DNA of 64,000 bases from Streptomyces sp. NRRL F-6131 (GTDB taxonomy: Bacteria > Actinomycetota > Actinomycetes > Streptomycetales > Streptomycetaceae): positions 124,001-188,000 of the forward strand of contig JOHN01000001.1 of the NCBI GenBank assembly GCA_000719695.1. Direction: 5' to 3'. The position numbers and the translations under genes were made by a program. This document shows, one piece after another, positions 13,341 to 21,729 of the stretch. The notes beneath the pieces were generated by a model. The model saw only the letters and a list, made by a program, of their open reading frames with translations. It had not been told where the DNA came from and ran no database searches. The number at the start of each line of letters is the position of its first letter. Position 1 is the stretch's first letter.

Positions 13341-14108
13341 ATGGCAGCGAGCTTCCCCGAGACCGCCATCAGCACCGAACGGCTGCTGCTGCGCCCGCTT
13401 GCGGAGGACGACGCCCCCGGCCTGGTCGCCATGATGGCCGACGAACTCGTCCTGGCCTGGACCGACCAGCCGCACCCCTACACCGAGGCCCACGCCCTCG
13501 ACCTGGCCCGCACCCTCGCCCCCGCCCACCGCGCCACCGGCCGCGGCATCGTCCTCGCCGTCACCGAACACCTCACCCAGCGCCTGGTCGGCCTCGTCGA
13601 ACTGCGCCACACCGACTGGCGGCTGCGCTCCACCGAGATCTCCTTCGTCACCGCCGCCTGGGCCCGGGGCGAGGGCTACGCCCCCGAGGCCGTGCTCGGC
13701 GTCGCCCAGTGGCTGTTCGAGGACCGCGGCTTCCTGCGCCTGGAACTGCGCACCGCCGCCGGCAACACCGCCGCCCAGCAGGTCGCCCAGAAGATCGGCG
13801 GCATCAGCGAGGGCGTGCTGCGCAGTGCCTGGATAGTGCGCGGTGAGGTCGGCGAGCTCGGCGAGCTCAGTGAGGTCGGCGAGCTCAGTGAGGTCGGCGA
13901 GCTCGGCGAGGTCGGCGCAACCGGTCGGCCCGGAGGGGCCGTGCGCGGCGAGGCCGCCCACCTCCTCGCCGGGGCACCCGCCGCACGCCCGGCCGCGGGG
14001 GAGAGCCGCAGCGACCTCATCCTGTGGAGCCTGCTCCCCGAGGACATGGAGGCCCCCGAGCCCGTCGCCCCGGCCTGGGCCGGCGACCGCTACGTCCTGC
14101 GCGACTGA
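13341..14108 (+). CDS. GNAT family acetyltransferase (RimJ/RimL type) with an in-frame repeat insertion
   Basis: This acetyltransferase of 255 residues belongs to the RimJ/RimL branch: ISTERLLLRPLAEDDAPGL at the start, the beta-strand EISFVTAAWARGEGYAPEAV with the pyrophosphate loop RGEGYA, and LRLELRTAAGNTAAQQVAQK of motif B. The C-terminal SRSDLILWSLLPED is the usual end of this family. Between them, residues 169-192 are made of Glu-Val-Gly-Glu-Leu-Ser/Gly repeats encoded by an 18-base minisatellite, followed by about 30 low-complexity Ala/Gly/Arg residues. This insert probably forms a surface loop, and whether activity survives is unknown. The ATG at 13341 has GAGGAGAG upstream. The substrate is unknown. 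Confidence 0.85.
   Translation: MAASFPETAISTERLLLRPLAEDDAPGLVAMMADELVLAWTDQPHPYTEAHALDLARTLAPAHRATGRGIVLAVTEHLTQRLVGLVELRHTDWRLRSTEISFVTAAWARGEGYAPEAVLGVAQWLFEDRGFLRLELRTAAGNTAAQQVAQKIGGISEGVLRSAWIVRGEVGELGELSEVGELSEVGELGEVGATGRPGGAVRGEAAHLLAGAPAARPAAGESRSDLILWSLLPEDMEAPEPVAPAWAGDRYVLRD
13845..13916 (+). repeat. 18-base minisatellite inside the acetyltransferase gene
   Basis: The unit GAGGTCGGCGAGCTC plus AGT or GGC occurs at 13845-13862, 13872-13889 and 13890-13907. Nine-base partial units lie at 13863-13871 and 13908-13916. All are in frame and encode EVGELS or EVGELG. Confidence 0.9.
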
Positions 14109-14146
14109 ACCCGCACCTCCGCCGCACCCTTCGTCGCTGCCTCCGC

Positions 14147-14190
14147 CGCACCCGGAACCGCGCCCGTAACCGCACCCGGAACCGCGCCCT
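14147..14190 (+). repeat. 12-base intergenic minisatellite
   Basis: CGCACCCGGAAC (14147-14158), CGCGCCCGTAAC (14159-14170), CGCACCCGGAAC (14171-14182) and a partial fourth unit run head to tail just after the acetyltransferase stop. Copies of CCTCCGCCGCACCC flank the array. Confidence 0.8.
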
Positions 14191-14234
14191 CCGCCGCACC
14201 CCGGGCCGCGGCCGCGGCCGCCCCCGGGGACGGG

Positions 14235-14269
14235 CCGGCGCGGACATCTGTGCGAGATGTCCGCGCCGG
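14235..14269 (+). terminator. Hairpin terminator between the acetyltransferase and the corrin methyltransferase gene
   Basis: A perfect 15-bp stem (14235-14249 with 14255-14269, containing GCGGACATCT) has a 5-base loop GTGCG. Confidence 0.8.
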
Positions 14270-14355
14270 GGGGATCACACCCGGTAGCCTCTCCAGCGGC
14301 GCCGCACGCGGGCGCCGCCTGTCGGCGCACGGATGGCGAGGGAGAACAGCCACAC

Positions 14356-15690
14356 ATGGCTGACCGGATCACGGTCATCGGGTGGGACGGCACACCGCTC
14401 ACCGAGGCCGCCGCCGCGGCCCTCGCCGCGGCCACCCTGGTGGCCGGCGCCCCCTACCAACTCAAGGCCCTCCCGCTGCCGCCCGCCGCCGAACGCCTCG
14501 CCCTCGGCAGCATCCAGCTCGCCGCCCGCCGGATCGCCGCACACCGCGGCGCCGCCGTCGTCATCGCCGAGGGCGACCCCGGCTTCTTCGGCGTCGTCCG
14601 CACCCTGCGCCGCCCCGAGTACGGCCTCGAACTCGAAGTCCTGCCCGCCGTCTCCTCCGTCGCCGCCGCCTTCGCCCGCGCCGGCATGCCCTGGGAGGAC
14701 GCCCAGGTGGTCAGCGCGCACGGCGGCCGCCTGCGCCGCGCCGCCAACATCTGCCGCGCCCACCCCAAGGTCGCCGTCCTCACCGCCCCCGGCGCCGGCC
14801 CGAGCGAACTCGCCCTCATGCTCCGCGGCGTCCACCGCACCTTCGTCGTCTGCGAAGCCCTCGGCACCCCCGACGAGGACGTCACCGTCCTCACCTCCGA
14901 CCGGGTCGCCGACCACGTCTGGCGCGACCCCAGCGTCGTCCTGGTCATCGGCGGCAGCAGCGCCGGCGGCCCCGGCGGACCGCAGAACGGCGCCGCCGGC
15001 GAGGCCGCGGGCTGGCTCGCCGGACGCCCCGTCGGCTACCCCGGCCCCGACCGCGGCTGGGCCCTGCCCTCCGACACCTACACCGGCACCGGACGCGCGC
15101 CCGACAAGCCCGGCGCGTCCGACACGCTCCCGGCGCACGTCCGCGCGCTCGTGCTCGCCCGCCTGGGCGCCCGCCCCGGCGACCTCGTCTGGACCGTCGG
15201 CGCCGGCAGCGGCGCGCTCGCCGTCGAGGCCGCCCGCTCCGGCGCGGCCGTCGTCGCCGTCGAGGCCGACCGCGCCGCCTGTGCCCGGATCGCCGTCAAC
15301 GCCCGCCGCTACGGCGTCGAGGTCGAGATCGTGCACGGGCACGGCCCCGACGTCCTCGGCGAACTCCCCGAACCCGACGCGGCCGTCGTCGAGACCGGCG
15401 GCCCCGAGGCGGTGCGCGCCGTGCTCTCCCGCCGCCCCGAACGGATCGTCGCCGTCGCCCGCACCCTCGCCGAGGCCGAGGAGGTCCGCCGCGCCATCGC
15501 CGCCGCCGACTACCGGGCGGACGGCGCGCTGCTCCAGTCCGCGCCGCTGCTCGCGCCCGCCGGTGCCCCCGCCGGTGCTCCTGGCGGTGCCTCCGCCGGG
15601 GCTCTCGGCGGATCCGACGGCGGGCAAGGGCTGCGCCTCGGCGTCGGCGATCCCGGCACGTTCCTGCTCTGGGGTGCGCAGAAACCGTGA
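14356..15690 (+). CDS. cobL: Precorrin-6Y C5,15-methyltransferase (decarboxylating), CbiE-CbiT fusion
   Basis: This bifunctional corrin-ring enzyme of 444 residues works in adenosylcobalamin synthesis. The N-terminal half (about 1-205) is CbiE-like, a tetrapyrrole methyltransferase with VIAEGDPGFFGVVRTL, VLPAVSSVAAAFARAGMPW and the LLTAPGA-like VLTAPGAGPSEL. The C-terminal part (about 255-390) is CbiT-like, a class I methyltransferase with VWTVGAGSGALAVEAAR and VAVEADRAACARI; it methylates C15 and removes the acetate side chain at C12. An Ala/Gly/Pro-rich linker of about 30 residues precedes the last strand. The ATG at 14356 has GAGGGAGA upstream. Two more tetrapyrrole genes follow downstream in the same direction. 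Confidence 0.93.
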   Translation: MADRITVIGWDGTPLTEAAAAALAAATLVAGAPYQLKALPLPPAAERLALGSIQLAARRIAAHRGAAVVIAEGDPGFFGVVRTLRRPEYGLELEVLPAVSSVAAAFARAGMPWEDAQVVSAHGGRLRRAANICRAHPKVAVLTAPGAGPSELALMLRGVHRTFVVCEALGTPDEDVTVLTSDRVADHVWRDPSVVLVIGGSSAGGPGGPQNGAAGEAAGWLAGRPVGYPGPDRGWALPSDTYTGTGRAPDKPGASDTLPAHVRALVLARLGARPGDLVWTVGAGSGALAVEAARSGAAVVAVEADRAACARIAVNARRYGVEVEIVHGHGPDVLGELPEPDAAVVETGGPEAVRAVLSRRPERIVAVARTLAEAEEVRRAIAAADYRADGALLQSAPLLAPAGAPAGAPGGASAGALGGSDGGQGLRLGVGDPGTFLLWGAQKP

Positions 15691-16242
15691 AGGCCCGGTG
15701 CCGCCGGGTGGTGATCCCGGTGGGAGCCGGTGCCGATTCGCGCCCCCCGCGGGCGCCCCGCGCGGCCGCCCCGACCCGGCGCGCACGGCCGCGCCGGACG
15801 GTGATCCAGGTCGCATCCGGACACCGATTCGAGAGGCGGCGGCGCCGGGCCGGTAATGTGGCGTCCGGGACGGCTGCGACGTCCGAGCATCCACCCGATC
15901 CGGTCGGTTTGTCGCCTTTCTGATGTGGCGCAGACAGATGTGGCTCGGAGTGTGGGCAATTCGACGGGCCGCCCGCCGGACCGGGAGAATGCCGTAGGGT
16001 CCGGTGCGGTCGTGCCGGTTGCCCCGGCTTGTCGTTGTTTCAGATGACGCGCCACCTGTCACGGGTGGTGCGCGGGCCGGGGTGCCGCAGCGCGCCGGAA
16101 GGACTTCGGCCGCAGCGCCTCGGCGCGGCGGCCGTGTGTGATTGAGGGGCGGGTCGGTGCAGGCCCGGCCCGTGCGGATGGGCGCTGCGGTCGGTGATCG
16201 TGTCGCCGAGGGCGCGGCAGCGGCCTGGAAGGAGCATTTGAC
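15691..16242. other. Gene-free stretch upstream of the BluB-CobT gene
   Basis: No gene is seen. Two similar segments, CGGTTTGTCGCCTTTCTGAT (15900-15919) and CGGCTTGTCGTTGTTTCAGA (16026-16045), form a degenerate direct repeat about 126 bases apart and might be promoter or operator copies. I looked for the conserved core of a cobalamin riboswitch because of the downstream gene and could not recognise it. Confidence 0.4.
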
Positions 16243-19200
16243 ATGACCGATGGCGGCCACGTCCCGAACGAGGGACTGCCGGAGCACCTGCTCGCCGGGC
16301 CCGACCGGCTCGGCGGCCCGGAGGGCGTCGCGGCCGTCGCACCCGTCCAGGGCGTCGCACCCGTGCAGGGCGTCGCGCCGGACGGCACCTCCGTCCTCCC
16401 GCCGCAGGGCGTCCCCACCCACGGCGGCCTCCCCGGCCAGGCCCCCGGCCACGGCGTGCCCGCCCAGGCGGGGCCCGCCCCGGTCACCCCGGTCGGCGCA
16501 CCCGGATTCGCCGCGCCCGGACTCGCCGCTCCTGGATTCGCCACCCCCGGATTCGCCGCTCCCGCGCCCGGCATGCCCGGCGCCACCGGCGAGGGCTGGG
16601 CCGTCGACCAGAACGCCGCCCCGCGCCCCACCTTCCACTTCGTCGACCAGCCGGACGGCCTCGACGACGAGGAGGACGTCCTCCTGATGCCCGGCCCGCA
16701 GGGCTCCTGGGGCGAGCCGTCGGTGCCCGGCACCGACCCGGCCGCCGACCCGCAGACCTTGCCCGGCACCCCCGTCGAGCCGTCCTGGCCGCCGCTGGAG
16801 CCGCCCGCGCTCGGCGCCGTCGACCCGGCCACCGGCCAGCCCGTTCACGGCGCCCCCCAGGGCTTCCCGGCGGCCCAGGCCCCGCAGGCGCCCCACCAGG
16901 CCGTGCCCGGCGCCCAGACCGTCCCGGCCCAGGGCCAGGGACCCGAGCCGGTGACGGCCGCTCAGTCGCCGCGCCGCCCGCTGCACGCCGGCCCGCCGAT
17001 CCCGGACCCGTCATTGATGACCGGCCAGGTCCCGGTCCGCTCGCTCGCCGACCGCGGTCCCTCGACGGGCAGCACGCCCGCGCACGGCATCCCGGTGGTG
17101 CCGCTCGGCGTCCAGCCGGAGCCGGTCGCGCCCGTCGCCGTCCAGCCCGCGCCGGTGCCGCAGCCGGCCGGGCCGGCCGTCGCGCAGCCCGCCGCCGTGC
17201 CCGCCGAGGCCGCCGTGCCCGTCGAGGCCGCCGAGGCCGTGGCGCCGGCTCCCGTCCAGGGCGCTGTCGAGGGCACCGCAGAGGCTCCGGAGGCTGCCGA
17301 GCCCGCCGCCGCGCAGGCGACCGCTCCCGCGGTGGCGCCGGAGGGCACCGACCCGGTCGCCGTTCCCGTCGAGCCGGTCACCGAGGCAGCCGTCGAGGCC
17401 CCGGCCGCGACCGTCGTCGAGCCGGCGCCGGGGGAGACCCCGACCGCCGAGTTCGCCGGTACCGAGGTGCCCGGTGCCGAGGCCCAGGCCGTCGCCGGCC
17501 AGCCGCGTCGCATCTCCGCCTTCCTCGCCGCGCCGACCCCGCACGGCCTCCCGCAGGTCGAGCCGGTCGCCGAGCCCGGCGCCGAGCCCGTCGGGGAGTC
17601 CCTCGTCGAGCAGTCCGCCCCGGCCGCCGTCGGGACGGAGGCGGAGCAGACCGCCCCCATAGCGCCCGCCGCCGACCAGACCGGGGCCGAGGCCGTGAAC
17701 GAGACCCTCCCCGAGGCGGAGACCGTCACCGAGGCCGTCGCGCCCGCCCCGGAGGCCGTCGCCGTCGAGCCGGTCCAGGGCAGGCAGGCCGAGCAGGCCG
17801 AGCAGCCGGTCCAGGCCGAGCAGGTCGCGGTGGTCGCCGAGGCCGTGGCCGACGCGCCCGCCGTGGCCGACGCGCCCGCCGAGTCTGCCGTCCCCGTCGA
17901 GCAGGGCGCCGTCGAGCCGGTCGCCGCCGAGCAGCCCGCCGCCGAGGCCGACCCCGCCGTCGCTCCGGCGGAGGCCCCGGTCGTCGCCCCCGAGGCCGCC
18001 GCCGAGACCGCCGTGGGCACCGGCGAGATGCCCTCCGGTCAGCCCGTCGCGGTCCCCGCCGACCTCCAGCCCGAGCCTGAGGCGGCCGTGCCCACCGAGG
18101 CCGTCGAGGCCTCCGCCGAGGAGCAGCCTGCCGGGCCCGTGGACTCCCTGCCCGCGGACGCCGCGCCGGTGGAGTCCGTGCCGGTGGAGTCCGTGCCGGT
18201 GGAGCCGGTGCCCGCCGACGCGGCGCCGCTGGACGCCTCCGTCGAGCAGCCCCCCGCCGCCCCGGCCGAGGCCCCCGCCGAGCAGCGGCCCGCCGCCGAG
18301 ACCCCCGAGATCCCCGACGCCCCGGCCGAGACGGCCCCGTCGGCCGAGGACGCGGCCCCGGCCGGGCCTGCCGACGCCGCTTCGACCGCCGAGGCCGCCG
18401 CGACCGCCGAGGCCGAAGCCGCCGCCGAGCCGGTCGAAGAGGTCGAGCCCGAGGAGCCCGTCGTGCCACGCGGCCCCGCCGCCCCCGGCTACGACGAGGC
18501 CGGCCGCGAGGCCGTCCACCAGGTGATCCGCGAGCGCCGCGACATCCGCAACGGCTTCCGCCCCGACCCGATCCCGCACGAGGTGCTGATCAGGGTCCTG
18601 GAGGCCGCCCACACCGCCCCCAGCGTCGGTTACTCGCAGCCCTGGGACTTCGTGGTCATCCGCTCCGCCAAGACCCGCCGCAAGATGCACGAACTCGCCG
18701 AGCGCCAGCGCGTGGCGTACGCCGACTCGCTCCCCAAGGGCCGCGCGAAGCAGTTCAAGGAAATCAAGATCGAGGCGATCCTCGAGACGCCCGTGAACAT
18801 CGTGGTCACCGCCGACCGCACCCGCGGCGGCCGCCACACCCTGGGCCGGCACACCCAGCCGCAGATGGCCCCGTACTCGGCGGCCCTCGCCGTCGAGAAC
18901 CTCTGGCTGGCCGCCCGCGCCGAGGGCCTCGGCGTCGGCTGGGTGAGCTTCTTCGACGAGGAGGAGCTGGTCCGCGAGCTCGGTCTGCCCGAGCACCTGG
19001 AGGTCGTCGCCTACCTGTGCGTCGGCTTCGTCGACTCCTTCCCGGACGAGCCCGAGCTCCAGCAGCAGGGCTGGGCCAAGAAGCGCCCGCTGTCCTGGGT
19101 CGTCCACGAGGAGCAGTACGGCAACCGCGCCCTGCCGGGCGAGGAGCCGCACAGCGTGCTCTCCGAGACCCTGCGCGGCATCCGCCCGCTGGACGCCAAG

Positions 19201-20226
19201 GCGCTCGGCGAGGCCTGGGACCGGCAGAAGCGGATGACGAAGCCCGCCGGCTCGCTCGGCATGCTGGAGATCATCTCCGCCCAGCTCTGCGGCCTCTCCC
19301 GCAAGTGCCCGCCGCCGATCCCGGAGCCCGCCTGCGTCGCGGTCTTCGCCGCCGACCACGGCGTGCACGCCCAGGGCGTCACCCCCTGGCCGCAGGAGGT
19401 CACCGCCCAGATGGTGGGCAACTTCCTCGCCGGGGGAGCCGTGGTCAACGCCTTCGCCAAGCAGATCGGCACCGAGGTCTGCGTGATCGACGTCGGCGTG
19501 GCCGCCGAGCTGCCGGGCGCGATCCAGCAGGGCCGCACCACCGGCCTGCTGCCGCGCAAGGTCAAGCCGGGCACCGACGACATGACCCAGGGCCCGGCGA
19601 TGACCCGCGACGAGGCCCTCAAGGCCCTCGAGATCGGCATCGAGACCGCCCGCGACCTCGTCGCGGCCGGCAACAAGGCCCTGATCACCGGCGACATGGG
19701 CATCGCCAACACCACCGCGTCCGCCGCCCTGATCTCGGTCTTCACCGGCCTGGACCCGGCCGAGGTCACCGGCCGCGGCACCGGCATCGACGACGCGACC
19801 CACGCCCGCAAGGTCGAGGTGATCCGCGCCGCGCTGGCCCTCCACCAGCCCGACCCGGCCGACCCGATCGGCGTCCTCGCCGCCGTCGGCGGCCTGGAGC
19901 ACGCCGCCCTCGCCGGCTTCCTGCTCGGCGCGGCCAGCCTGCGCACCCCGGTGATCCTGGACGGCGTGATCGCCGGTTCGGCCGCGCTCGTCGCCAAGGC
20001 GATCGCGCCCGAGGTGCTGGCCGCCTGCATCGCCGGCCACCGCTCGGCCGAGCCCGGCCACCAGGCCGCGCTCGCCAAGCTGGGCCTGCGTCCGCTGATC
20101 GACCTCGACCTGCGGCTCGGCGAGGGCACCGGCGCCCTGCTGGCCCTGCCGCTGGTGCAGAGTGCGGCCCGCGCGATGCACGATGTAGCCACCTTCGACT
20201 CCGCCGGGGTCACCGAGAAGGCCTGA
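16243..20226 (+). CDS. cobT: Giant fusion: disordered N-terminal tail + BluB (DMB synthase) + CobT (DMB phosphoribosyltransferase)
   Basis: This 1,327-residue protein has three parts. Residues 1 to about 745 are Ala/Pro/Glu/Val-rich low complexity with short repeats (APVQGV, GFAAP, PVESV) and no recognisable fold. Residues about 750-965 are BluB-like, a nitroreductase-fold enzyme that makes 5,6-dimethylbenzimidazole from FMNH2 (VIRERRDIRNGFRPDPIP, HTAPSVGYSQPWDFVVI). Residues about 973-1327 are CobT, which attaches that base to ribose phosphate from nicotinate mononucleotide to form the cobalamin lower ligand (MTKPAGSLGMLE, FAADHGVHAQGVTPWP, ITGDMGIANTTASAA; catalytic Glu1294 in RLGEGTGA). 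Fusion would channel the base directly. The start has a good ribosome binding site (GAAGGAGC). The role of the long tail is unknown. Confidence 0.9.
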   Translation: MTDGGHVPNEGLPEHLLAGPDRLGGPEGVAAVAPVQGVAPVQGVAPDGTSVLPPQGVPTHGGLPGQAPGHGVPAQAGPAPVTPVGAPGFAAPGLAAPGFATPGFAAPAPGMPGATGEGWAVDQNAAPRPTFHFVDQPDGLDDEEDVLLMPGPQGSWGEPSVPGTDPAADPQTLPGTPVEPSWPPLEPPALGAVDPATGQPVHGAPQGFPAAQAPQAPHQAVPGAQTVPAQGQGPEPVTAAQSPRRPLHAGPPIPDPSLMTGQVPVRSLADRGPSTGSTPAHGIPVVPLGVQPEPVAPVAVQPAPVPQPAGPAVAQPAAVPAEAAVPVEAAEAVAPAPVQGAVEGTAEAPEAAEPAAAQATAPAVAPEGTDPVAVPVEPVTEAAVEAPAATVVEPAPGETPTAEFAGTEVPGAEAQAVAGQPRRISAFLAAPTPHGLPQVEPVAEPGAEPVGESLVEQSAPAAVGTEAEQTAPIAPAADQTGAEAVNETLPEAETVTEAVAPAPEAVAVEPVQGRQAEQAEQPVQAEQVAVVAEAVADAPAVADAPAESAVPVEQGAVEPVAAEQPAAEADPAVAPAEAPVVAPEAAAETAVGTGEMPSGQPVAVPADLQPEPEAAVPTEAVEASAEEQPAGPVDSLPADAAPVESVPVESVPVEPVPADAAPLDASVEQPPAAPAEAPAEQRPAAETPEIPDAPAETAPSAEDAAPAGPADAASTAEAAATAEAEAAAEPVEEVEPEEPVVPRGPAAPGYDEAGREAVHQVIRERRDIRNGFRPDPIPHEVLIRVLEAAHTAPSVGYSQPWDFVVIRSAKTRRKMHELAERQRVAYADSLPKGRAKQFKEIKIEAILETPVNIVVTADRTRGGRHTLGRHTQPQMAPYSAALAVENLWLAARAEGLGVGWVSFFDEEELVRELGLPEHLEVVAYLCVGFVDSFPDEPELQQQGWAKKRPLSWVVHEEQYGNRALPGEEPHSVLSETLRGIRPLDAKALGEAWDRQKRMTKPAGSLGMLEIISAQLCGLSRKCPPPIPEPACVAVFAADHGVHAQGVTPWPQEVTAQMVGNFLAGGAVVNAFAKQIGTEVCVIDVGVAAELPGAIQQGRTTGLLPRKVKPGTDDMTQGPAMTRDEALKALEIGIETARDLVAAGNKALITGDMGIANTTASAALISVFTGLDPAEVTGRGTGIDDATHARKVEVIRAALALHQPDPADPIGVLAAVGGLEHAALAGFLLGAASLRTPVILDGVIAGSAALVAKAIAPEVLAACIAGHRSAEPGHQAALAKLGLRPLIDLDLRLGEGTGALLALPLVQSAARAMHDVATFDSAGVTEKA
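16339..16374 (+). repeat. 18-base direct repeat in the tail-coding region
   Basis: Two adjacent near-identical units, GCACCCGTCCAGGGCGTC (16339-16356) and GCACCCGTGCAGGGCGTC (16357-16374), encode APVQGV twice. Confidence 0.85.
16504..16563 (+). repeat. 15-base tandem repeat, four units, in the tail-coding region
   Basis: GGATTCGCCGCGCCC and three variants run at 16504-16518, 16519-16533, 16534-16548 and 16549-16563. They encode GFAAP, GLAAP, GFATP and GFAAP. Confidence 0.85.
18166..18210 (+). repeat. 15-base tandem repeat, three units, in the tail-coding region
   Basis: CCGGTGGAGTCCGTG occurs at 18166-18180 and 18181-18195, then a variant CCGGTGGAGCCGGTG at 18196-18210. The units encode PVESV, PVESV and PVEPV. 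Confidence 0.85.
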
Positions 20227-20235
20227 CGCCCGTCC

Positions 20236-20284
20236 GCACCGCTCCGTGCACCGGCCCGAGGGCGCGCCGGTGGCGGAGCGGTGC
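20236..20284 (+). terminator. Branched hairpin terminator after the BluB-CobT gene
   Basis: GCACCGCTCCG (20236-20246) pairs with CGGAGCGGTGC (20274-20284). Inside, CACCGGC (20249-20255) pairs with GCCGGTG (20266-20272). Confidence 0.7.
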
Positions 20285-20325
20285 CGTACCCCCGCACACC
20301 CTCACCCGATCCAGGAGCACCGCCG

Positions 20326-21630
20326 ATGACCGCGCCCACCCCGCCCTCCTCGCCCGCCGACGGGCAGGAGGGGCCCAATCCCAGCACCGAGGGCCGTGCT
20401 CGCACCCCGTACCCGGTCGGCCTGCTGCTGGCCGGCCGCCGCGTCGTGGTGGTCGGCGGCGGCCACGTCGCCCAGCGGCGGCTGCCCGCCCTGCTCGCCA
20501 CCGGCGCCGACGTGCACCTCATATCGCCGGTCACCACCCCGGCCGTGCAGGCGATGGCCGACGCCGGGGAGCTGACCTGGCACGAGCGCCGCTACCAGGA
20601 GGGCGACCTCGCCGACACCTGGTACGCGCTGGTCGCCACCGACGACCCGGCGGTGAACACCGCGGTCAGCGCCGAGGCGGAGCGCGGGCGGGTGTTCTGC
20701 GCCCGCAGCGACGACGCCTCGGCCGCCACCGCCTGGACGCCGGCCAGCGGCCGCGACGCCGGGGCGACCGTGGCCGTCCTCACCGGGGACCCGCGCCACT
20801 CGGCCGCGCTGCGCGACGCGATCGTCGGGGGGCTGCGCGACGGTTCGCTCGCCGCCCGCCAGTACCGGGCGCGCGGGGCGGGGGTGGCCCTGGTCGGCGG
20901 CGGCCCGGGCGACCCGGACCTCATCACGGTGCGCGGTCGCCGGCTGCTCGCCGACGCGGACGTGGTGGTCGCCGACCGGCTGGCGCCGCGCGAGCTGCTC
21001 GCGGAGCTGCCGGAGCACGTCGAGGTGATCGACGCGTCGAAGATCCCGTACGGGCGCTTCATGGCGCAGGAGGCGATCAACCGGACGCTGGTCGAGCACG
21101 CCAGGGCCGGCAAGTTCGTGGTGCGGCTGAAGGGCGGCGACCCGTACGTGTTCGGGCGCGGCGGGGAGGAGCTGCTGGCCTGTGTCGAGGCCGGGCTGCC
21201 GGTCACCGTGGTGCCGGGGATCTCCAGTTCGATCAGCGTCCCGGCGGCGGTCGGCGTGCCGGTGACCCACCGGGGGATGACCCACGAGTTCACCGTGGTC
21301 TCGGGTCACGTGGGCCCGGACGACGAGCGTTCGCTGACCAACTGGGAGGCGCTCGCGGGGATGACCGGCACGCTGGTGCTGCTGATGGCCGTCGACAAGA
21401 TCGGCGCGATCGCGGCCCGGCTGATCGAGTACGGGCGCGCCGCCGACACCCCGGTCGCCGTCGTCCAGGAGGGCACCACCGCCGCGCAGCGCCGCGTCGA
21501 CGCCACCCTGGAGACCGTCGCCGCCACCGTCGAGGCCGAGCGGATCAAGCCCCCGGCCGTCATCGTCGTCGGCGACGTCGTCAACGTCCTGAACGTCCTC
21601 GACCCGGAGGCCCGGGTCCCGGGCGCCTGA
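20326..21630 (+). CDS. cysG: Siroheme synthase CysG / uroporphyrinogen-III C-methyltransferase
   Basis: This 434-residue protein makes precorrin-2 and carries it on to siroheme. Residues about 28-190 form the NAD-dependent precorrin-2 dehydrogenase/ferrochelatase half, with VVVVGGGHVAQRRLPALLA and LVATDDPAVNTAV. Residues about 190-425 are the uroporphyrinogen-III methyltransferase: VALVGGGPGDPDLITVRGRR, VADRLAPRELL, RLKGGDPYVFGRGGEE, VVPGISSSISVPAAVGVPVTHRG. The ATG at 20326 follows CAGGAGC. Precorrin-2 is the branch point to cobalamin, so the protein feeds both sulfite/nitrite reductase siroheme and the cobalamin genes just upstream. It converges on the phosphatase gene across a junction with two large palindromes. 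Confidence 0.92.
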   Translation: MTAPTPPSSPADGQEGPNPSTEGRARTPYPVGLLLAGRRVVVVGGGHVAQRRLPALLATGADVHLISPVTTPAVQAMADAGELTWHERRYQEGDLADTWYALVATDDPAVNTAVSAEAERGRVFCARSDDASAATAWTPASGRDAGATVAVLTGDPRHSAALRDAIVGGLRDGSLAARQYRARGAGVALVGGGPGDPDLITVRGRRLLADADVVVADRLAPRELLAELPEHVEVIDASKIPYGRFMAQEAINRTLVEHARAGKFVVRLKGGDPYVFGRGGEELLACVEAGLPVTVVPGISSSISVPAAVGVPVTHRGMTHEFTVVSGHVGPDDERSLTNWEALAGMTGTLVLLMAVDKIGAIAARLIEYGRAADTPVAVVQEGTTAAQRRVDATLETVAATVEAERIKPPAVIVVGDVVNVLNVLDPEARVPGA

Positions 21631-21645
21631 CCCACCCCGCACGCG

Positions 21646-21688
21646 TATCAGCACTTTGCAAACAGCTCGTGTTTGCAAAGTACTGATG
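21646..21688. repeat. Inverted repeat 1 of the TTTGCAAA palindrome pair
   Basis: A 17-base left arm (21647-21663, ending CACTTTGCAAAC) and right arm (21671-21687, beginning GTTTGCAAAGTA) match except at one position, around a 7-base loop AGCTCGT. It lies 16 bases after the cysG stop between convergent genes. It could be a bidirectional terminator, but the AT-rich core TTTGCAAA in each arm is unlike the other terminators here. Confidence 0.9.
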
Positions 21689-21729
21689 CATACCCCCAGC
21701 TCGGCGCCGCTGGAAGCCCTCAAGGTCCC

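Noticed and set aside
15691..16242. Cobalamin riboswitch before the BluB-CobT gene
   Set aside because: No recognisable B12-box or core helices; only GC-rich hairpins.
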